Positions 16,794 to 25,515 of a stretch of 64,000 nucleotides of DNA are shown in pieces. Position 1 is the stretch's first letter. Each line of letters begins with the position of its first letter. This DNA comes from an uncultured Francisella sp. (GTDB taxonomy: Bacteria > Pseudomonadota > Gammaproteobacteria > Burkholderiales > Neisseriaceae): positions 1 through 64,000 of the forward strand of contig CALUCM010000003.1 of NCBI GenBank assembly GCA_943914555.1, in the 5' to 3' direction. Both the position numbers and the translations under genes were made by a program. The notes beneath the pieces were generated by a model, which had not been told where the DNA came from, ran no database searches, and saw nothing but the letters and a program-made list of their open reading frames with translations.

Positions 16794-17561
16794 TCAGTAA
16801 GGTCTATTTGTGCTAGAAAATGACTCAGATACAGCAAGTTGAATTAATCTAATTTGCTGCAATTTCGCAAGAGGGTCTTTTGCTTGTGTAATGGGGCGGC
16901 CAATCACCAAATAATCGCTGCCGGCTTCAAATGCTTTTTTAGGTGTCATGATACGCATTTGGTCATCATACTTGTTGTCTTCTTGAAAACGTATGCCAGG
17001 AGTCACAGTCAAAAACTGCTTACCTAGATTTTTTTTGATGGCCACTGTCTCTTGTGCAGAACAAACTACTCCATCTAATCCAGCTTCTTTGACCATGTTG
17101 GCGCGTTTTAACACTAGTGAAGTTAAGGATAAATTAATCCCCATTGCTAGTAAATCTTTTTCTTGTAGACTTGTTAATACCGTTACACCAATTAAAAGTG
17201 GTGGGACGCTCACTTGTGCTATAGCATTGGCAGCTGCTTCTAACATTTTTTGTCCGCCAGCAGCATGCACATTGATCATCCATACACCCAGTGAGGCTGC
17301 TGCTTGACAAGCCCTTTGGACTGTATTAGGGATGTCATGAAACTTTAAATCTAAAAAAACTCTAAAGCCTTGAGCAATCAATTGCTCTATAAAAGCAGGC
17401 CCAGCAGAGGTAAAGAGTTCATTACCCACTTTGAGCGCACATAGAGAAGGATCCAATTGCCTAACAAAATCTAATGCTATATTAGCTTCTTGAAAATCCA
17501 AAGCGATGATCACCCGACTGAGGGGGGGATATGTTTGATCATTTAATAGCAAAGAGTTCAT
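16794..17561 (-). CDS. pyrF: Orotidine 5'-phosphate decarboxylase
   Basis: PyrF makes UMP, the last step of de novo pyrimidine synthesis. The 255-residue TIM barrel has the group I bacterial motifs: RVIIALDF near residue 17, DLKFHDIPNT with the catalytic Lys/Asp residues near 75, VTPGIRF near 195 and DYLVIGRPIT near 220. Its start lies 3 bases after the lapB stop. The lapA-lapB-pyrF order is widespread in gammaproteobacteria, so this is the ancestral neighbourhood. The N-terminus has a few extra residues (MNSLLLNDQTY) compared with E. coli. Confidence 0.95.
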   Translation of the reverse strand: MNSLLLNDQTYPPLSRVIIALDFQEANIALDFVRQLDPSLCALKVGNELFTSAGPAFIEQLIAQGFRVFLDLKFHDIPNTVQRACQAAASLGVWMINVHAAGGQKMLEAAANAIAQVSVPPLLIGVTVLTSLQEKDLLAMGINLSLTSLVLKRANMVKEAGLDGVVCSAQETVAIKKNLGKQFLTVTPGIRFQEDNKYDDQMRIMTPKKAFEAGSDYLVIGRPITQAKDPLAKLQQIRLIQLAVSESFSSTNRPY

Positions 17562-17564
17562 TAT

Positions 17565-18764
17565 CTACCCCTCTATTTTACTAGGACTAAAGGTTTCCCA
17601 GCGACCACAGGCAGGGCAATACCAGAAAAATATGCGCGATCTAAAGCAGCAATTTTTACACTGATACATAAAAGTTTTAGCTACTTGGTTGGATAAGGTT
17701 TTTTTAATGATATCAATGTCATGTATATGACTGGGTAAACCTTCTTCCATCAGTATGGTAATGAGTAGATAAATCTTTTTTAGATTTGGATTGGTGCGGA
17801 TAAGATTTAAAGTAAGCTCGTTGACACGCTTGTGTGGCCATAATAATGACGCCTTTTGGTAAATTAAATTGATAAGATCTAATTCAGGAAAATTCTGGGC
17901 GTATCCTATAAGTAAATACAGTCCTGCTTCTGCTTTGTGCAATTGTTCATAAGCATTATAGATATTTTCTGCCACCATATTTAGATAAGGTGGAGATTGT
18001 TTTTCAATAGCAGTGTAGCAAGCAATAGCGCGCTCATAATCTTTTGCTTGAGCTGCGCTATCACCTAAAATGATATTGGCACGTGCACATTTTTTATTAA
18101 TTAATAAAGCCTGTTGTGCTTTTGTCTCTGATTCACTCAATTGCGATTGAATTAATGCGTCTCGAGCTAGTTCGCAATAAAACTGTGCCATTTCAATGAG
18201 TTGGTTACTTTTTTCACCAGGAAATTTGCTGGCTAACTCAATTGCTTTGATCCAATTGCGGTCTTGTTGGTAAATGGTTAATAATTCTTTACTGGCTATG
18301 GAGGATAGGGGCGTACTTAATAAGCTTTCAAACTCTTTTTCTGCACGATCTACTAAGCCAGCTGCCTGATAATCTTGTCCCAGTTCCAGCTGAAGACGCC
18401 ATTTTTTATCTTCGCTTAATGATGAAGGGTGATAGGCATGTTGTAACAGATCTTGATGTAATGAGATCACCTTATCGTGTTCGCCGCTTTGGCGCAGTAG
18501 TTTGCCATAAATCATCGCTAATTCATAAGAATCTGCTGTTTGTCCTAGTAATTTTTTTTCTTCAATGATAGATGAGAGTAAGCTTGTTGCCTCTTTGTTT
18601 TGGCGCTCAATCAAAGCTTCTAAGCTTTTGTAAAGTCGTCTGGGAACGGCGCTTGCTTCTTTGACTACTGCACGTAAATCCACTCTCGCTGCTAACCAGC
18701 CCATACCAAAAAATACGGGCAGAAGTAAGACAGAAATAAACCAAATAAATAGATTATCTTGCAT
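17565..18764 (-). CDS. lapB: LPS assembly regulator LapB (YciM)
   Basis: LapB is an inner-membrane, cytosol-facing TPR protein that delivers LpxC to FtsH and so limits LPS synthesis. The 399-residue protein has an N-terminal membrane segment (LFIWFISVLLLPVFFGMGWLA), then a long array of TPR helices (for example ANIILGDSAAQAKDYERAIACYTAI near residue 240), and a C-terminal rubredoxin-type metal knuckle with Cys369, Cys372, Cys383 and Cys386. All of these are diagnostic. It follows lapA by 42 bases and precedes pyrF by 3. Confidence 0.92.
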   Translation of the reverse strand: MQDNLFIWFISVLLLPVFFGMGWLAARVDLRAVVKEASAVPRRLYKSLEALIERQNKEATSLLSSIIEEKKLLGQTADSYELAMIYGKLLRQSGEHDKVISLHQDLLQHAYHPSSLSEDKKWRLQLELGQDYQAAGLVDRAEKEFESLLSTPLSSIASKELLTIYQQDRNWIKAIELASKFPGEKSNQLIEMAQFYCELARDALIQSQLSESETKAQQALLINKKCARANIILGDSAAQAKDYERAIACYTAIEKQSPPYLNMVAENIYNAYEQLHKAEAGLYLLIGYAQNFPELDLINLIYQKASLLWPHKRVNELTLNLIRTNPNLKKIYLLITILMEEGLPSHIHDIDIIKKTLSNQVAKTFMYQCKNCCFRSRIFFWYCPACGRWETFSPSKIEG

Positions 18765-18806
18765 GATTAAGTGCTTACTTACATAGTCAAAGAAAAGATG
18801 TTAAAT

Positions 18807-19109
18807 TTATTTTGGCTTTTCTTCTTCCTGCAAGCTATCCTTCTGTATGTGTTGCAATATTTGATTGCTTTTATATAAATCTTTTTTTGCTTTCTTTAAA
18901 TGGCATTTGGTCCGAAAAAGAGGAAATAGGATCGATAAAATTCCCAGCAGTACACCAAGTGCAAAAACTGCCAAAAGTAATAGCATTAAAGGTATGATAT
19001 AAGTGGGGCCAAATGGAATATGAAAATTCACTTGATCAGTATTGGCGTAAGCAAAGCAAAATAAGACAATAAATACAAGCAACAGCAAAAAAAGCTTAAG
19101 GGTTTTCAT
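18807..19109 (-). CDS. lapA: LPS assembly protein LapA (DUF1049)
   Basis: A 100-residue inner-membrane partner of LapB. Two hydrophobic segments are visible: LKLFLLLLVFIVLFCFAYA at the N-terminus and IIPLMLLLLAVFALGVLLGILSILF in the middle, joined by the short DQVNFHIPFGP loop. A basic cytosolic helix follows, as in the DUF1049/YciS family. First gene of lapA-lapB-pyrF-hldA-trkA. An AT-rich region upstream has TATAAT-like hexamers on both strands. Confidence 0.88.
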   Translation of the reverse strand: MKTLKLFLLLLVFIVLFCFAYANTDQVNFHIPFGPTYIIPLMLLLLAVFALGVLLGILSILFPLFRTKCHLKKAKKDLYKSNQILQHIQKDSLQEEEKPK

Positions 19110-19278
19110 GGATGTTGATTCCTACGATTTTGGGTCATTAATTTAGCAGACTTTTTTAGTGGATAAAGCCGTATTATACTATACGCCATTTATGATGAAT
19201 AAGCCTTGTGTACTAATTGAGCATGAATAGTAAAACAGGCAACTACTTTTTGTTGTGACATGGGGAAGGAACTAAGCA

Positions 19279-20208
19279 GTGAAGAATATGGAAGATCATC
19301 AAGCTGTGATTTGGTGTGATGGACAACTGGTTGATTGGGAGCAGGCCCAAACCCATGTATTAACCCATACTTTGCATTATGGCATGGGAGTATTTGAGGG
19401 ACTGCGTGTTTACTTAACGGATCATGGCAGCGCTATTTTTAGATTACATGATCATACCAAGCGCTTGTTTAATTCAGCCAAAATCGTGCAAATGCAACTT
19501 CCTTATTCCATCGAGGAAGTGCTCATTGCACAAAAAGAGGTAGCGCGTCGCAGTCGATTGCCAGAGTGCTATATTCGCCCCATGGCCTTTTATGGATCCA
19601 AGCGACTGGGAGTGATGCCTGATGAGAGCGATGTTCACTTAATTATTGCAGCGTGGCAGTGGGGTGCTTATTTGGGTGAAGAGGCTTTACAAAAAGGTGT
19701 GAAGACTAAGATTTCTAGCTTTTGTCGTCATCAGCCCAATTCAATGATGTGTAAGGCTAAAGCTAATGGTAATTACCTTAATTCAATTTATGCCAAAAAA
19801 GAGGCTGTAAGAGAAGGTTATGATGAAGCAATTCTTCTTGATCACTTAGGCTATCTTGCTGAGGGCACAGGGGAAAATTTATTTATTGTAATAGATGAAA
19901 AAGTGCATACCCCTTCTTTGACTTCTGCTTTGGCAGGTATTACCCGCGCCACTGTCATTGAGCTATTAAATGAGTTTAATGTACCGGTTATAGAAAGAGC
20001 CATTACCCGTGACGAATTATACATTGCAGATGAGGTGTTTTTTACTGGTACTGCTGCTGAAATTACACCAGTTGCACAGGTTGATGGAAGAATAATTGGT
20101 GATGCCGAGCATAAGCCAATCACTGAGCGACTTCAGCAAGCTTATTTTGATATTGTACACGGTAGAAATGAGCGATATCACTCCTGGCTTACTTTTCTTG
20201 ATCAATAA
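19279..20208 (+). CDS. ilvE: Branched-chain-amino-acid aminotransferase
   Basis: A fold-type IV PLP aminotransferase for the last step of Leu, Ile and Val synthesis. The 309 residues include LTHTLHYGMGVFEGLRVY near residue 30, RPMAFYGSKRLG near 100, the PLP lysine in CKAKANGNYLNSIYAK near 160, DEAILLD, EGTGENLFIV near 195, and FFTGTAAEITPV near 255. I chose GTG 19279 because GGAAGGA lies eight bases upstream. An ATG three codons later is too far from it. It converges on waaF and their coding ends overlap by 20 bases. No other ilv genes are nearby. Confidence 0.94.
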   Translation: MKNMEDHQAVIWCDGQLVDWEQAQTHVLTHTLHYGMGVFEGLRVYLTDHGSAIFRLHDHTKRLFNSAKIVQMQLPYSIEEVLIAQKEVARRSRLPECYIRPMAFYGSKRLGVMPDESDVHLIIAAWQWGAYLGEEALQKGVKTKISSFCRHQPNSMMCKAKANGNYLNSIYAKKEAVREGYDEAILLDHLGYLAEGTGENLFIVIDEKVHTPSLTSALAGITRATVIELLNEFNVPVIERAITRDELYIADEVFFTGTAAEITPVAQVDGRIIGDAEHKPITERLQQAYFDIVHGRNERYHSWLTFLDQ

Positions 20209-21256
20209 GTGTTTTTAAGCTGTCATATACCATACTTGGTTGTAAATTAATTAGGCTGTAGTGGTAACCTTCAGGGCTGTCGCTGGCTTGGCGTATAGGA
20301 TGATATCCTTCTATTAAACGTAAAACACGCGCTTTTTTAGAAAGAGGAGGCGTGAAATGTGGGCTAGTGGGGCCAAAAAGAGCAACTTGCGGTCGTTGTA
20401 AAGCGGCTGCAACGTGCATTAAGCCAGAATCATTTGAAACTACCGCGCTAGCCATTGATAAAATATCGACTGCCTGTGCTAGAGTGGTTTTCCCAGTCAG
20501 ATCAAATATGCGATTTTTTTGTGTGATCGTGGCAATAATACGCTGCGCGATCAGAGAATCTTTGGCGCTGCCTAATAGATGGATGATAAAACCGTCGTTA
20601 ATTAGTTGATTAGCAAGCTTGGCATAATGATTATGTGGCCAGCACTTGGCAGGACCGAATTCAGCACCTGGACAAAAGGCAATAAAAGGAAGTTTAAAAT
20701 CGATGCTAGGTAGGATTAGGGCTATTGCTTTTGAAGTGTTATCTTTATCTTCTATGCTTACAGATAAATGTGGGTAAGGATAATGTAATTTTTCTTTCAA
20801 ACTGTCTGCATCTAAACTTTTTAGATCTTGTACTGAGTAAGCTAAGGCGTTGTATTGCATGACTAAAGAAGGATAAAGTTTTGTATCTTTTTTGCGAATA
20901 TCATTAAGTAATCCATAGCGTAGTTCACCTTGATAACCGCTGCGAATTGGGATATTAGCCCAAAATGGAATTAAGGCTGATTTCCAAGAATTAGGTAGTA
21001 CCCATGCACGCGCATAATGTTTTTGGCTTAAACTATTTCCGATTTGCTTTCGTTTACACCAAAGAAATTCGCCGTGGTTAATTGGCATATCCAGGATGTT
21101 AGTGACCTCAGGCATTTTGCTAAGTAAGCCTTGAGACCAGGCAGGGGCGAGGACATCAAGATCATGGCCGGGATATTGTTTTATTAGATGTTGAAATAGG
21201 CTATTGGCAATTAACATATCGCCCACCCATGAAGGGCCAATAATTAATAGTTTCAT
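20189..21256 (-). CDS. waaF: ADP-heptose:LPS heptosyltransferase II
   Basis: WaaF adds the second heptose to the LPS inner core on the cytosolic face of the inner membrane (GT9 family). The 355-residue protein begins at the conserved MKLLIIGPSWVGDMLIA. The frame runs 15 codons further upstream, but those residues are not conserved. Family blocks are ARAWVLPNSWKSALIPF near residue 85, FCPGAEFGPAKCWP near 190, and VSNDSGLMHVAAALQRPQVALFGPTSPHFTPP near 275, the GT9 ADP-heptose site. It converges on ilvE with a 20-base overlap. Together with the heptose kinase gene about 4 kb away it argues for a heptose-containing LPS core. Confidence 0.93.
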   Translation of the reverse strand: MKLLIIGPSWVGDMLIANSLFQHLIKQYPGHDLDVLAPAWSQGLLSKMPEVTNILDMPINHGEFLWCKRKQIGNSLSQKHYARAWVLPNSWKSALIPFWANIPIRSGYQGELRYGLLNDIRKKDTKLYPSLVMQYNALAYSVQDLKSLDADSLKEKLHYPYPHLSVSIEDKDNTSKAIALILPSIDFKLPFIAFCPGAEFGPAKCWPHNHYAKLANQLINDGFIIHLLGSAKDSLIAQRIIATITQKNRIFDLTGKTTLAQAVDILSMASAVVSNDSGLMHVAAALQRPQVALFGPTSPHFTPPLSKKARVLRLIEGYHPIRQASDSPEGYHYSLINLQPSMVYDSLKTLIDQEK

Positions 21257-21340
21257 ATCTGAGTACATTTTTCTTCGATGATAAATCCCTGCTCGCATCA
21301 CTTAATTGGTAAAAAAGTCTACTTTTTATAGGCACTTGCA

Positions 21341-21369
21341 TTGACCAAGGTTAACCTTGTCGCTACAAT
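21341..21369 (+). promoter_or_regulatory. Promoter for gmk-rpoZ-spoT with palindromic spacer
   Basis: TTGACC (21341-21346) and TACAAT (21364-21369) are spaced 17 bases apart. The spacer contains a perfect 14-base palindrome, CAAGGTTAACCTTG (21346-21359), which may be an operator. The start of transcription would fall near 21376, leaving a leader of about 67 bases. Confidence 0.65.
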
Positions 21370-21442
21370 CAATTCATTAGATTGTCGTTATTTTATAACA
21401 GCTGGTTAGCGAAACAATATATTTTATTAAGGCAAGAAAGTT

Positions 21443-22072
21443 ATGTTGCAAGGAAAAGGTATTTTATTTGTTATTTCAGCACCATCGGGTGCAGGTAAAA
21501 ATTCGCTTTTGCACGAGGTTTTGGCTAATAATGATCAGTTAAAACTAGCTGTTTCTCATACCACGCGATTGCCACGTCCTGGCGAAAGTGAGGGCAAAAG
21601 CTATTACTTTGTTGATGAAGATGATTTTAAGCATCTAGTAGAAGAAGAGAATTTTATTGAATATGCCAAAGTGCATGGCCACTATTATGGCACCAGCAAA
21701 CAAGAAATCCAAGGTAAATTAGATAATGGTCAAAGTTTATTGCTAGAGATAGATGTGCAAGGTGCCAAGCAAATTAAAGAAAAGTTCCCAGATGCGGTAT
21801 TAATCTATATTCTTCCTTCTTTTGATAGACCGATTAAAACCTTGCGAGAACGTTTGCAGCTTCGTAAAACCAATCATCCTTTGGATATTGAAACGCGGTT
21901 ATGCAATGCACAGCAAGAGCTTAAACAGGCAGCTAACTACGATTATGTGGTGGTTAATGACGATTTTAATACTGCCAAAGCAGATTTACAGTGCATCTTT
22001 AGAGTACAGACTTTGACAGTGGAAAGAAACAAAGAAATATTAAAGAAAATATTAGCGGATTTACCCGCTTAA
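21443..22072 (+). CDS. gmk: Guanylate kinase
   Basis: Gmk converts GMP to GDP and feeds GTP and (p)ppGpp pools. The 209-residue protein has the P-loop SAPSGAGKN at residues 12-20, the GMP-binding blocks [11 protein letters not shown] and YYFVDEDDF, then [14 protein letters not shown] and [12 protein letters not shown], and the lid arginines RERLQLR. The P-loop carries Asn20 followed by Ser21, where E. coli has Ser-Ser. First gene of gmk-rpoZ-spoT, the usual gammaproteobacterial order. A good promoter with an internal palindrome lies upstream. Confidence 0.94.
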   Translation: MLQGKGILFVISAPSGAGKNSLLHEVLANNDQLKLAVSHTTRLPRPGESEGKSYYFVDEDDFKHLVEEENFIEYAKVHGHYYGTSKQEIQGKLDNGQSLLLEIDVQGAKQIKEKFPDAVLIYILPSFDRPIKTLRERLQLRKTNHPLDIETRLCNAQQELKQAANYDYVVVNDDFNTAKADLQCIFRVQTLTVERNKEILKKILADLPA

Positions 22073-22098
22073 ATTTGAGTATTAGCAAGGAGCTAAGT

Positions 22099-22299
22099 AT
22101 GGCAAGAATTACTATAGAAGATTGTATTCAACACATTCCCAATCACTTTGAGTTAACTTTGGCTGCTGCTTATCGTGCTCGCCAGTTAAGTAATGGCGCC
22201 ACTCCCTTGGTGAGTGATGTAAAAAACAAACCCACAGTGACTGCCTTACGTGAAATTGCAGCAGGAGAGATAGGCGTGGATATCCTGAAGAAAAAATGA
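22099..22299 (+). CDS. rpoZ: RNA polymerase omega subunit
   Basis: Omega helps fold and hold the beta' subunit and forms part of the ppGpp site 1 of RNA polymerase. The 66-residue protein begins [19 protein letters not shown], includes AAAYRARQL and ends with the conserved [11 protein letters not shown] chose ATG 22099, which has AAGGAG seven bases upstream. The frame is open 24 bases further up. It is about 25 residues shorter than the E. coli protein, lacking only the variable C-terminal tail. The MAR N-terminus needed for ppGpp binding in E. coli is present. It overlaps spoT by four bases. Confidence 0.93.
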   Translation: MARITIEDCIQHIPNHFELTLAAAYRARQLSNGATPLVSDVKNKPTVTALREIAAGEIGVDILKKK

Positions 22300-24017
22300 T
22301 GATAACCGCCCAAGCCATATCTGAGAAAAAAGAAGAGCAGCTGATTCTCTCAGCTCGTAATAAGCTTTTTGAAGCTACTTCCCATGCTAGTTGTGAACAC
22401 AAGTTTTTATTAGAACGCGCTTTTGAATTTGCAAAGAAAGCGCACTATCGGCAATATCGTCAAAGTGGCGAGCCTTACATTATACACCCGATTGAGGTAG
22501 CTGTAGAGCTCGCTGTTTGGGGGGAGGATATCATCAGTTTAACTGCTGCTTTGTTGCATGATGTGGTTGAAGATACAGGTATAAGCATAGAAGAGATTCA
22601 AAAAGAATTTGGTACCGAAGTCGCTGGGGTGGTGGATGGCGTATCTAAATTCAAAAAAATTGCTGGTAAGGATTTTTTAGAGTTACAAGCAGAAAGTTTT
22701 CGTAAGATGCTATTAGCAGGTACTAAGGATTTGCGTGTATTACTGGTTAAGCTAGCTGATCGATTACATAATATGCGTACTTTAGGATCAATGCGACGTG
22801 ATAAAAAAAGGCGTATCGCTCAAGAAACATTAGACGTCTATGCCGAATTGGCCAATCGAATTGGTATGAATGCAGTGTACTATGAATTACAAAACCTTGC
22901 TTTCAAACACCTCTATCCTTACCGTTATCAGGTTATTTCTCGTGCGTTAAAGCACTGGCGCGGGCAAAAAGAGCAGTTAATTGAACGTGTTATGCGTGAT
23001 TTTGCTGCGCAACTTGTGGCTTTTAATGTGGAGGCGACTGTTAGAGGCGGTGAAAAGCATTTGTATGGTGTTTTTCAAAAAATGCGTTATCAACGGTTGC
23101 ATTTTTCACAAGTGATGGATATGTATTGTTTTGTAGTACTGGTCCATAATGTTTTGGATTGTTATCGTGCCTTAGGTGCACTACATCATTTATATAATCC
23201 TAAACCTGGCAGCTTTAGAGATTTTATTGCTATTCCCAAACAAAATGGCTCGCAAAGTCTAAAAACAACTTTAATTAGTTCTTTGGGATTGCCAATTGAA
23301 GTCCAGATTAGGACTTATGAGATGGATGAATTATTTGAAATTAGTCGATTTTCTTCGATAAAAAAAACACGTAAAAAAAGAAGTGAGATTCAGCCATCCA
23401 AACGTGGTGCACAGCAGTGGATGGAAATCGTTAAGTCAGTGCAAGAGGACAGCAATAGTGCAGTAGATTTTTATGAAAATATTAAAAAAGATCTATACGC
23501 TTCTGAGCTATACGTTTTTACACCGAAAGGAAAAATTATTGTCTTACCTACAGGGGCCACAGTGATTGATTTTGCTTACGCAGTTCATACTGAGGTAGGC
23601 CATCGAAGTGTTGGAGCTGCTGTGAATGGGGTGTCAGTGTTTTTGTATTATCGGTTGCATTCGGGAGATATTGTGCATATCAAAACACGAGATGATGCTT
23701 CACCTGACGAAACATGGCTAGAACACGCAGTAAGTGCTAAGGCAACTAGCGCTATTCGTAGCCGTTTGCGCCAACAAAAACGAGATAAGGCAATTTGCGT
23801 GGGTGAAAAATTGCTGCAAGGGGTGCTTATGGAAGTGTTGCCTGAAGATCTTATTTTCTCTGAAGAGGTAAAAGACGCTTATATACGTAATTTATCTGAT
23901 AGACATTTAACTTTTCAAGATGTGTTATATGGGGTGGGTAAAGGTGAGCTTGAACCGCATGATGTTGCTCTTGAGATTGCTAAAATTGCTTATAATGAGT
24001 CTTTAGTCGATGTGTGA
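22296..24017 (+). CDS. spoT: SpoT/Rel family (p)ppGpp hydrolase, degenerate synthetase and truncated C-terminus
   Basis: A 573-residue Rel/SpoT homolog, well short of the roughly 700 residues of bifunctional SpoT. The HD hydrolase domain is intact: His64, HD at 88-89, ED at 92-93 and RLHNMRT. The synthetase domain looks damaged: GSQSLKT replaces the family GYQSLHT (the guanine-stacking Tyr is lost), GGEKHLYG replaces GREKHLYS, and the usual MAExGxAAHW segment is unrecognisable ([12 protein letters not shown]). FRDFIAIPK and VQIRT, which hold the catalytic Asp and Glu, remain. A TGS domain follows ([19 protein letters not shown]) and part of the helical domain, and then the protein stops before the RIS and ACT domains. 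A hydrolase-only SpoT is the inference. It overlaps rpoZ. Confidence 0.9.
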   Translation: MMITAQAISEKKEEQLILSARNKLFEATSHASCEHKFLLERAFEFAKKAHYRQYRQSGEPYIIHPIEVAVELAVWGEDIISLTAALLHDVVEDTGISIEEIQKEFGTEVAGVVDGVSKFKKIAGKDFLELQAESFRKMLLAGTKDLRVLLVKLADRLHNMRTLGSMRRDKKRRIAQETLDVYAELANRIGMNAVYYELQNLAFKHLYPYRYQVISRALKHWRGQKEQLIERVMRDFAAQLVAFNVEATVRGGEKHLYGVFQKMRYQRLHFSQVMDMYCFVVLVHNVLDCYRALGALHHLYNPKPGSFRDFIAIPKQNGSQSLKTTLISSLGLPIEVQIRTYEMDELFEISRFSSIKKTRKKRSEIQPSKRGAQQWMEIVKSVQEDSNSAVDFYENIKKDLYASELYVFTPKGKIIVLPTGATVIDFAYAVHTEVGHRSVGAAVNGVSVFLYYRLHSGDIVHIKTRDDASPDETWLEHAVSAKATSAIRSRLRQQKRDKAICVGEKLLQGVLMEVLPEDLIFSEEVKDAYIRNLSDRHLTFQDVLYGVGKGELEPHDVALEIAKIAYNESLVDV

Positions 24018-24139
24018 CAATTTCAATTGCAAAATAAGAAAATATCATTAGTTAAGTTACTTAAAGTTACGGGTGAATGGTCAGATAATAGCAAGAAATT
24101 TAGGTATGATATGGGTGATTAACGGGTAGAGGGTTTTGA

Positions 24140-24598
24140 ATGATGGAGTATAAAAACAGTCAAGGATACACATTGATAGAGCTGATGATCGCGTTGGTTA
24201 TTTTGGGAATTATGTTTGCTTGGGGCTATGGGCAATATCAAAAGCATTCGCTCAAAGGTAATCTGGCAGCAGCCAAAGCCGCTATGTTAGAAGATGCTGA
24301 TTATTTAGAAAATTTTTTCACAAAACATTATGCCTATAGCACGCACTCGCAGCAGCAATCAGATAATAGCTGCTTATGGCCAGAAATTCCTAAAACCAGA
24401 ACCCCTGGTTTTGAGATACATTTTGAACCACAACAGCCACAGTGTGATGCACAGCACTATCTTCTTTATGCACGCCCTGATAAAAAACATCAAGCAAGAG
24501 AGAAACGCTATTTGCGTATGGATGAAGACAAGAATGTTACCATCTGTGAAAAGAAATCAGGACAAAAAGATCAATCTACTGAATGTTTGGTTAACTAA
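24140..24598 (+). CDS. Type IV minor pilin, PilE-like
   Basis: A 152-residue class A prepilin. The leader ends at Gly before YTLIELMIALVILGIMFAWGYG, with the Glu at mature position 5 (TLIEL), so it should be cut and N-methylated by PilD. The following alpha helix, KGNLAAAKAAMLEDADYLENFFTKHYAYS, matches the PilE/ComP minor-pilin pattern in which a helix is followed by a short Tyr-rich segment. Four cysteines are present in the globular part, and the C-terminal pair (CEKKSGQKDQSTEC) could form the D-region disulfide. Minor pilins of this type help pilus assembly and DNA uptake. No other pil genes adjoin it. Two adjacent ATGs at 24140 and 24143 are possible starts. Confidence 0.8.
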   Translation: MMEYKNSQGYTLIELMIALVILGIMFAWGYGQYQKHSLKGNLAAAKAAMLEDADYLENFFTKHYAYSTHSQQQSDNSCLWPEIPKTRTPGFEIHFEPQQPQCDAQHYLLYARPDKKHQAREKRYLRMDEDKNVTICEKKSGQKDQSTECLVN

Positions 24599-24618
24599 CT
24601 GTTTTAGAGATGTTAACA

Positions 24619-24909
24619 ATGAAACTCAATAGCCATGAGCAGCAAGTGAGCGAAAAGAGCTTAATTGAATTTCCTTGTCGATTTCCTATTAAAGTTATGG
24701 CACAGAAAGATGAACGTTTGCTGCCAAGATTATTTGAAATTATTAGTTTTCACGATCCTTTATTGTTGATAGAAGATTTTAGTTACCGTGAAAGTAGTTC
24801 AGGCAATTATTTAGGGGTGACAGTATGGGTAAATGCGCTTAATAAAACACAGCTAGATAATATTTATTTAGCTCTGACTGGCGAACCCATGGTTAAAGTG
24901 GTGTTGTGA
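24619..24909 (+). CDS. ybeD: YbeD/DUF493 family protein
   Basis: A 96-residue protein of the DUF493 family, an ACT-like small fold found next to lipB in many gammaproteobacteria. The family marks are LIEFPCRFPIKVMAQ near the N-terminus, YRESSSGNYLGVTVWVNA in the middle and LTGEPMVKVVL at the end. I chose ATG 24619, where AGAG is suitably spaced, over ATG 24610. Its function is not well established. The ybeD-lipB-lipA order is kept here and its stop is one base from the lipB start codon. Confidence 0.88.
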   Translation: MKLNSHEQQVSEKSLIEFPCRFPIKVMAQKDERLLPRLFEIISFHDPLLLIEDFSYRESSSGNYLGVTVWVNALNKTQLDNIYLALTGEPMVKVVL

Positions 24910-24910
24910 T

Positions 24911-25507
24911 TTGATTGTTCGGCAACTTGGTCTACAAAGTTACCTGCCTATTTACCAGGCGATGTCTCTATTTACAGAGCAGCGCTGTGCAAAGACCCAA
25001 GATGAATTGTGGGTGTTACAGCATTGCCCAGTTTTCACACTAGGCAAAGCAGGTAAGATATCGCACTTATTACAGGAAAGTGCCATTCCGCTTGTGCGCA
25101 CGGATCGTGGTGGGCAAATCACTTATCATGGACCTGGACAGTTGGTTATTTATACTTTAATCGATTTTCAAAGGCGTGGTATTTCCGTTCGCGCATTGAT
25201 AGAGCGTTTGCAACAAGCTATCGTGGCAGTATTAAAAATGCATGGTATGCTTGGAGAAACATTTGTAGAGCGTCCCGGTGTATATATACAGGGAAAAAAA
25301 ATCGCTTCCTTGGGATTAAGAATCCGCAAAGGGGGTGTATACCATGGCTTGAGTGTGAATGTGGATATGGATTTATCGCCATTTTCTTTGATTAATCCTT
25401 GTGGTTATGCTGATTTAGAGATGACGCAGATGAAACAATGGGAACCTGATGTTTCCATGAAAAAAGTGGCGCAGGATATGGTGCAGTCTTTAGAAGCGAT
25501 TGTGTAG
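24911..25507 (+). CDS. lipB: Octanoyl-[ACP]-protein ligase/transferase LipB
   Basis: LipB transfers the octanoyl group from ACP to lipoyl domains, the first step of lipoate synthesis. The 198-residue protein has [22 protein letters not shown] near residue 65, the catalytic lysine in KIASLGLRI near 130 and the catalytic cysteine in INPCGY near 165. The start is TTG, one base after the ybeD stop. It is weakly supported by a ribosome site, so coupling to ybeD is likely. lipA follows immediately. Confidence 0.94.
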   Translation: MIVRQLGLQSYLPIYQAMSLFTEQRCAKTQDELWVLQHCPVFTLGKAGKISHLLQESAIPLVRTDRGGQITYHGPGQLVIYTLIDFQRRGISVRALIERLQQAIVAVLKMHGMLGETFVERPGVYIQGKKIASLGLRIRKGGVYHGLSVNVDMDLSPFSLINPCGYADLEMTQMKQWEPDVSMKKVAQDMVQSLEAIV

Positions 25508-25515
25508 GAGTCAGT

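Noticed and set aside
24018..24139. Relic of the missing SpoT RIS/ACT domains after the spoT stop
   Set aside because: The gap is only 122 bases, far less than the missing 390, and the one short frame (KVTGEWSDNSKKF) is not convincingly similar to that domain.
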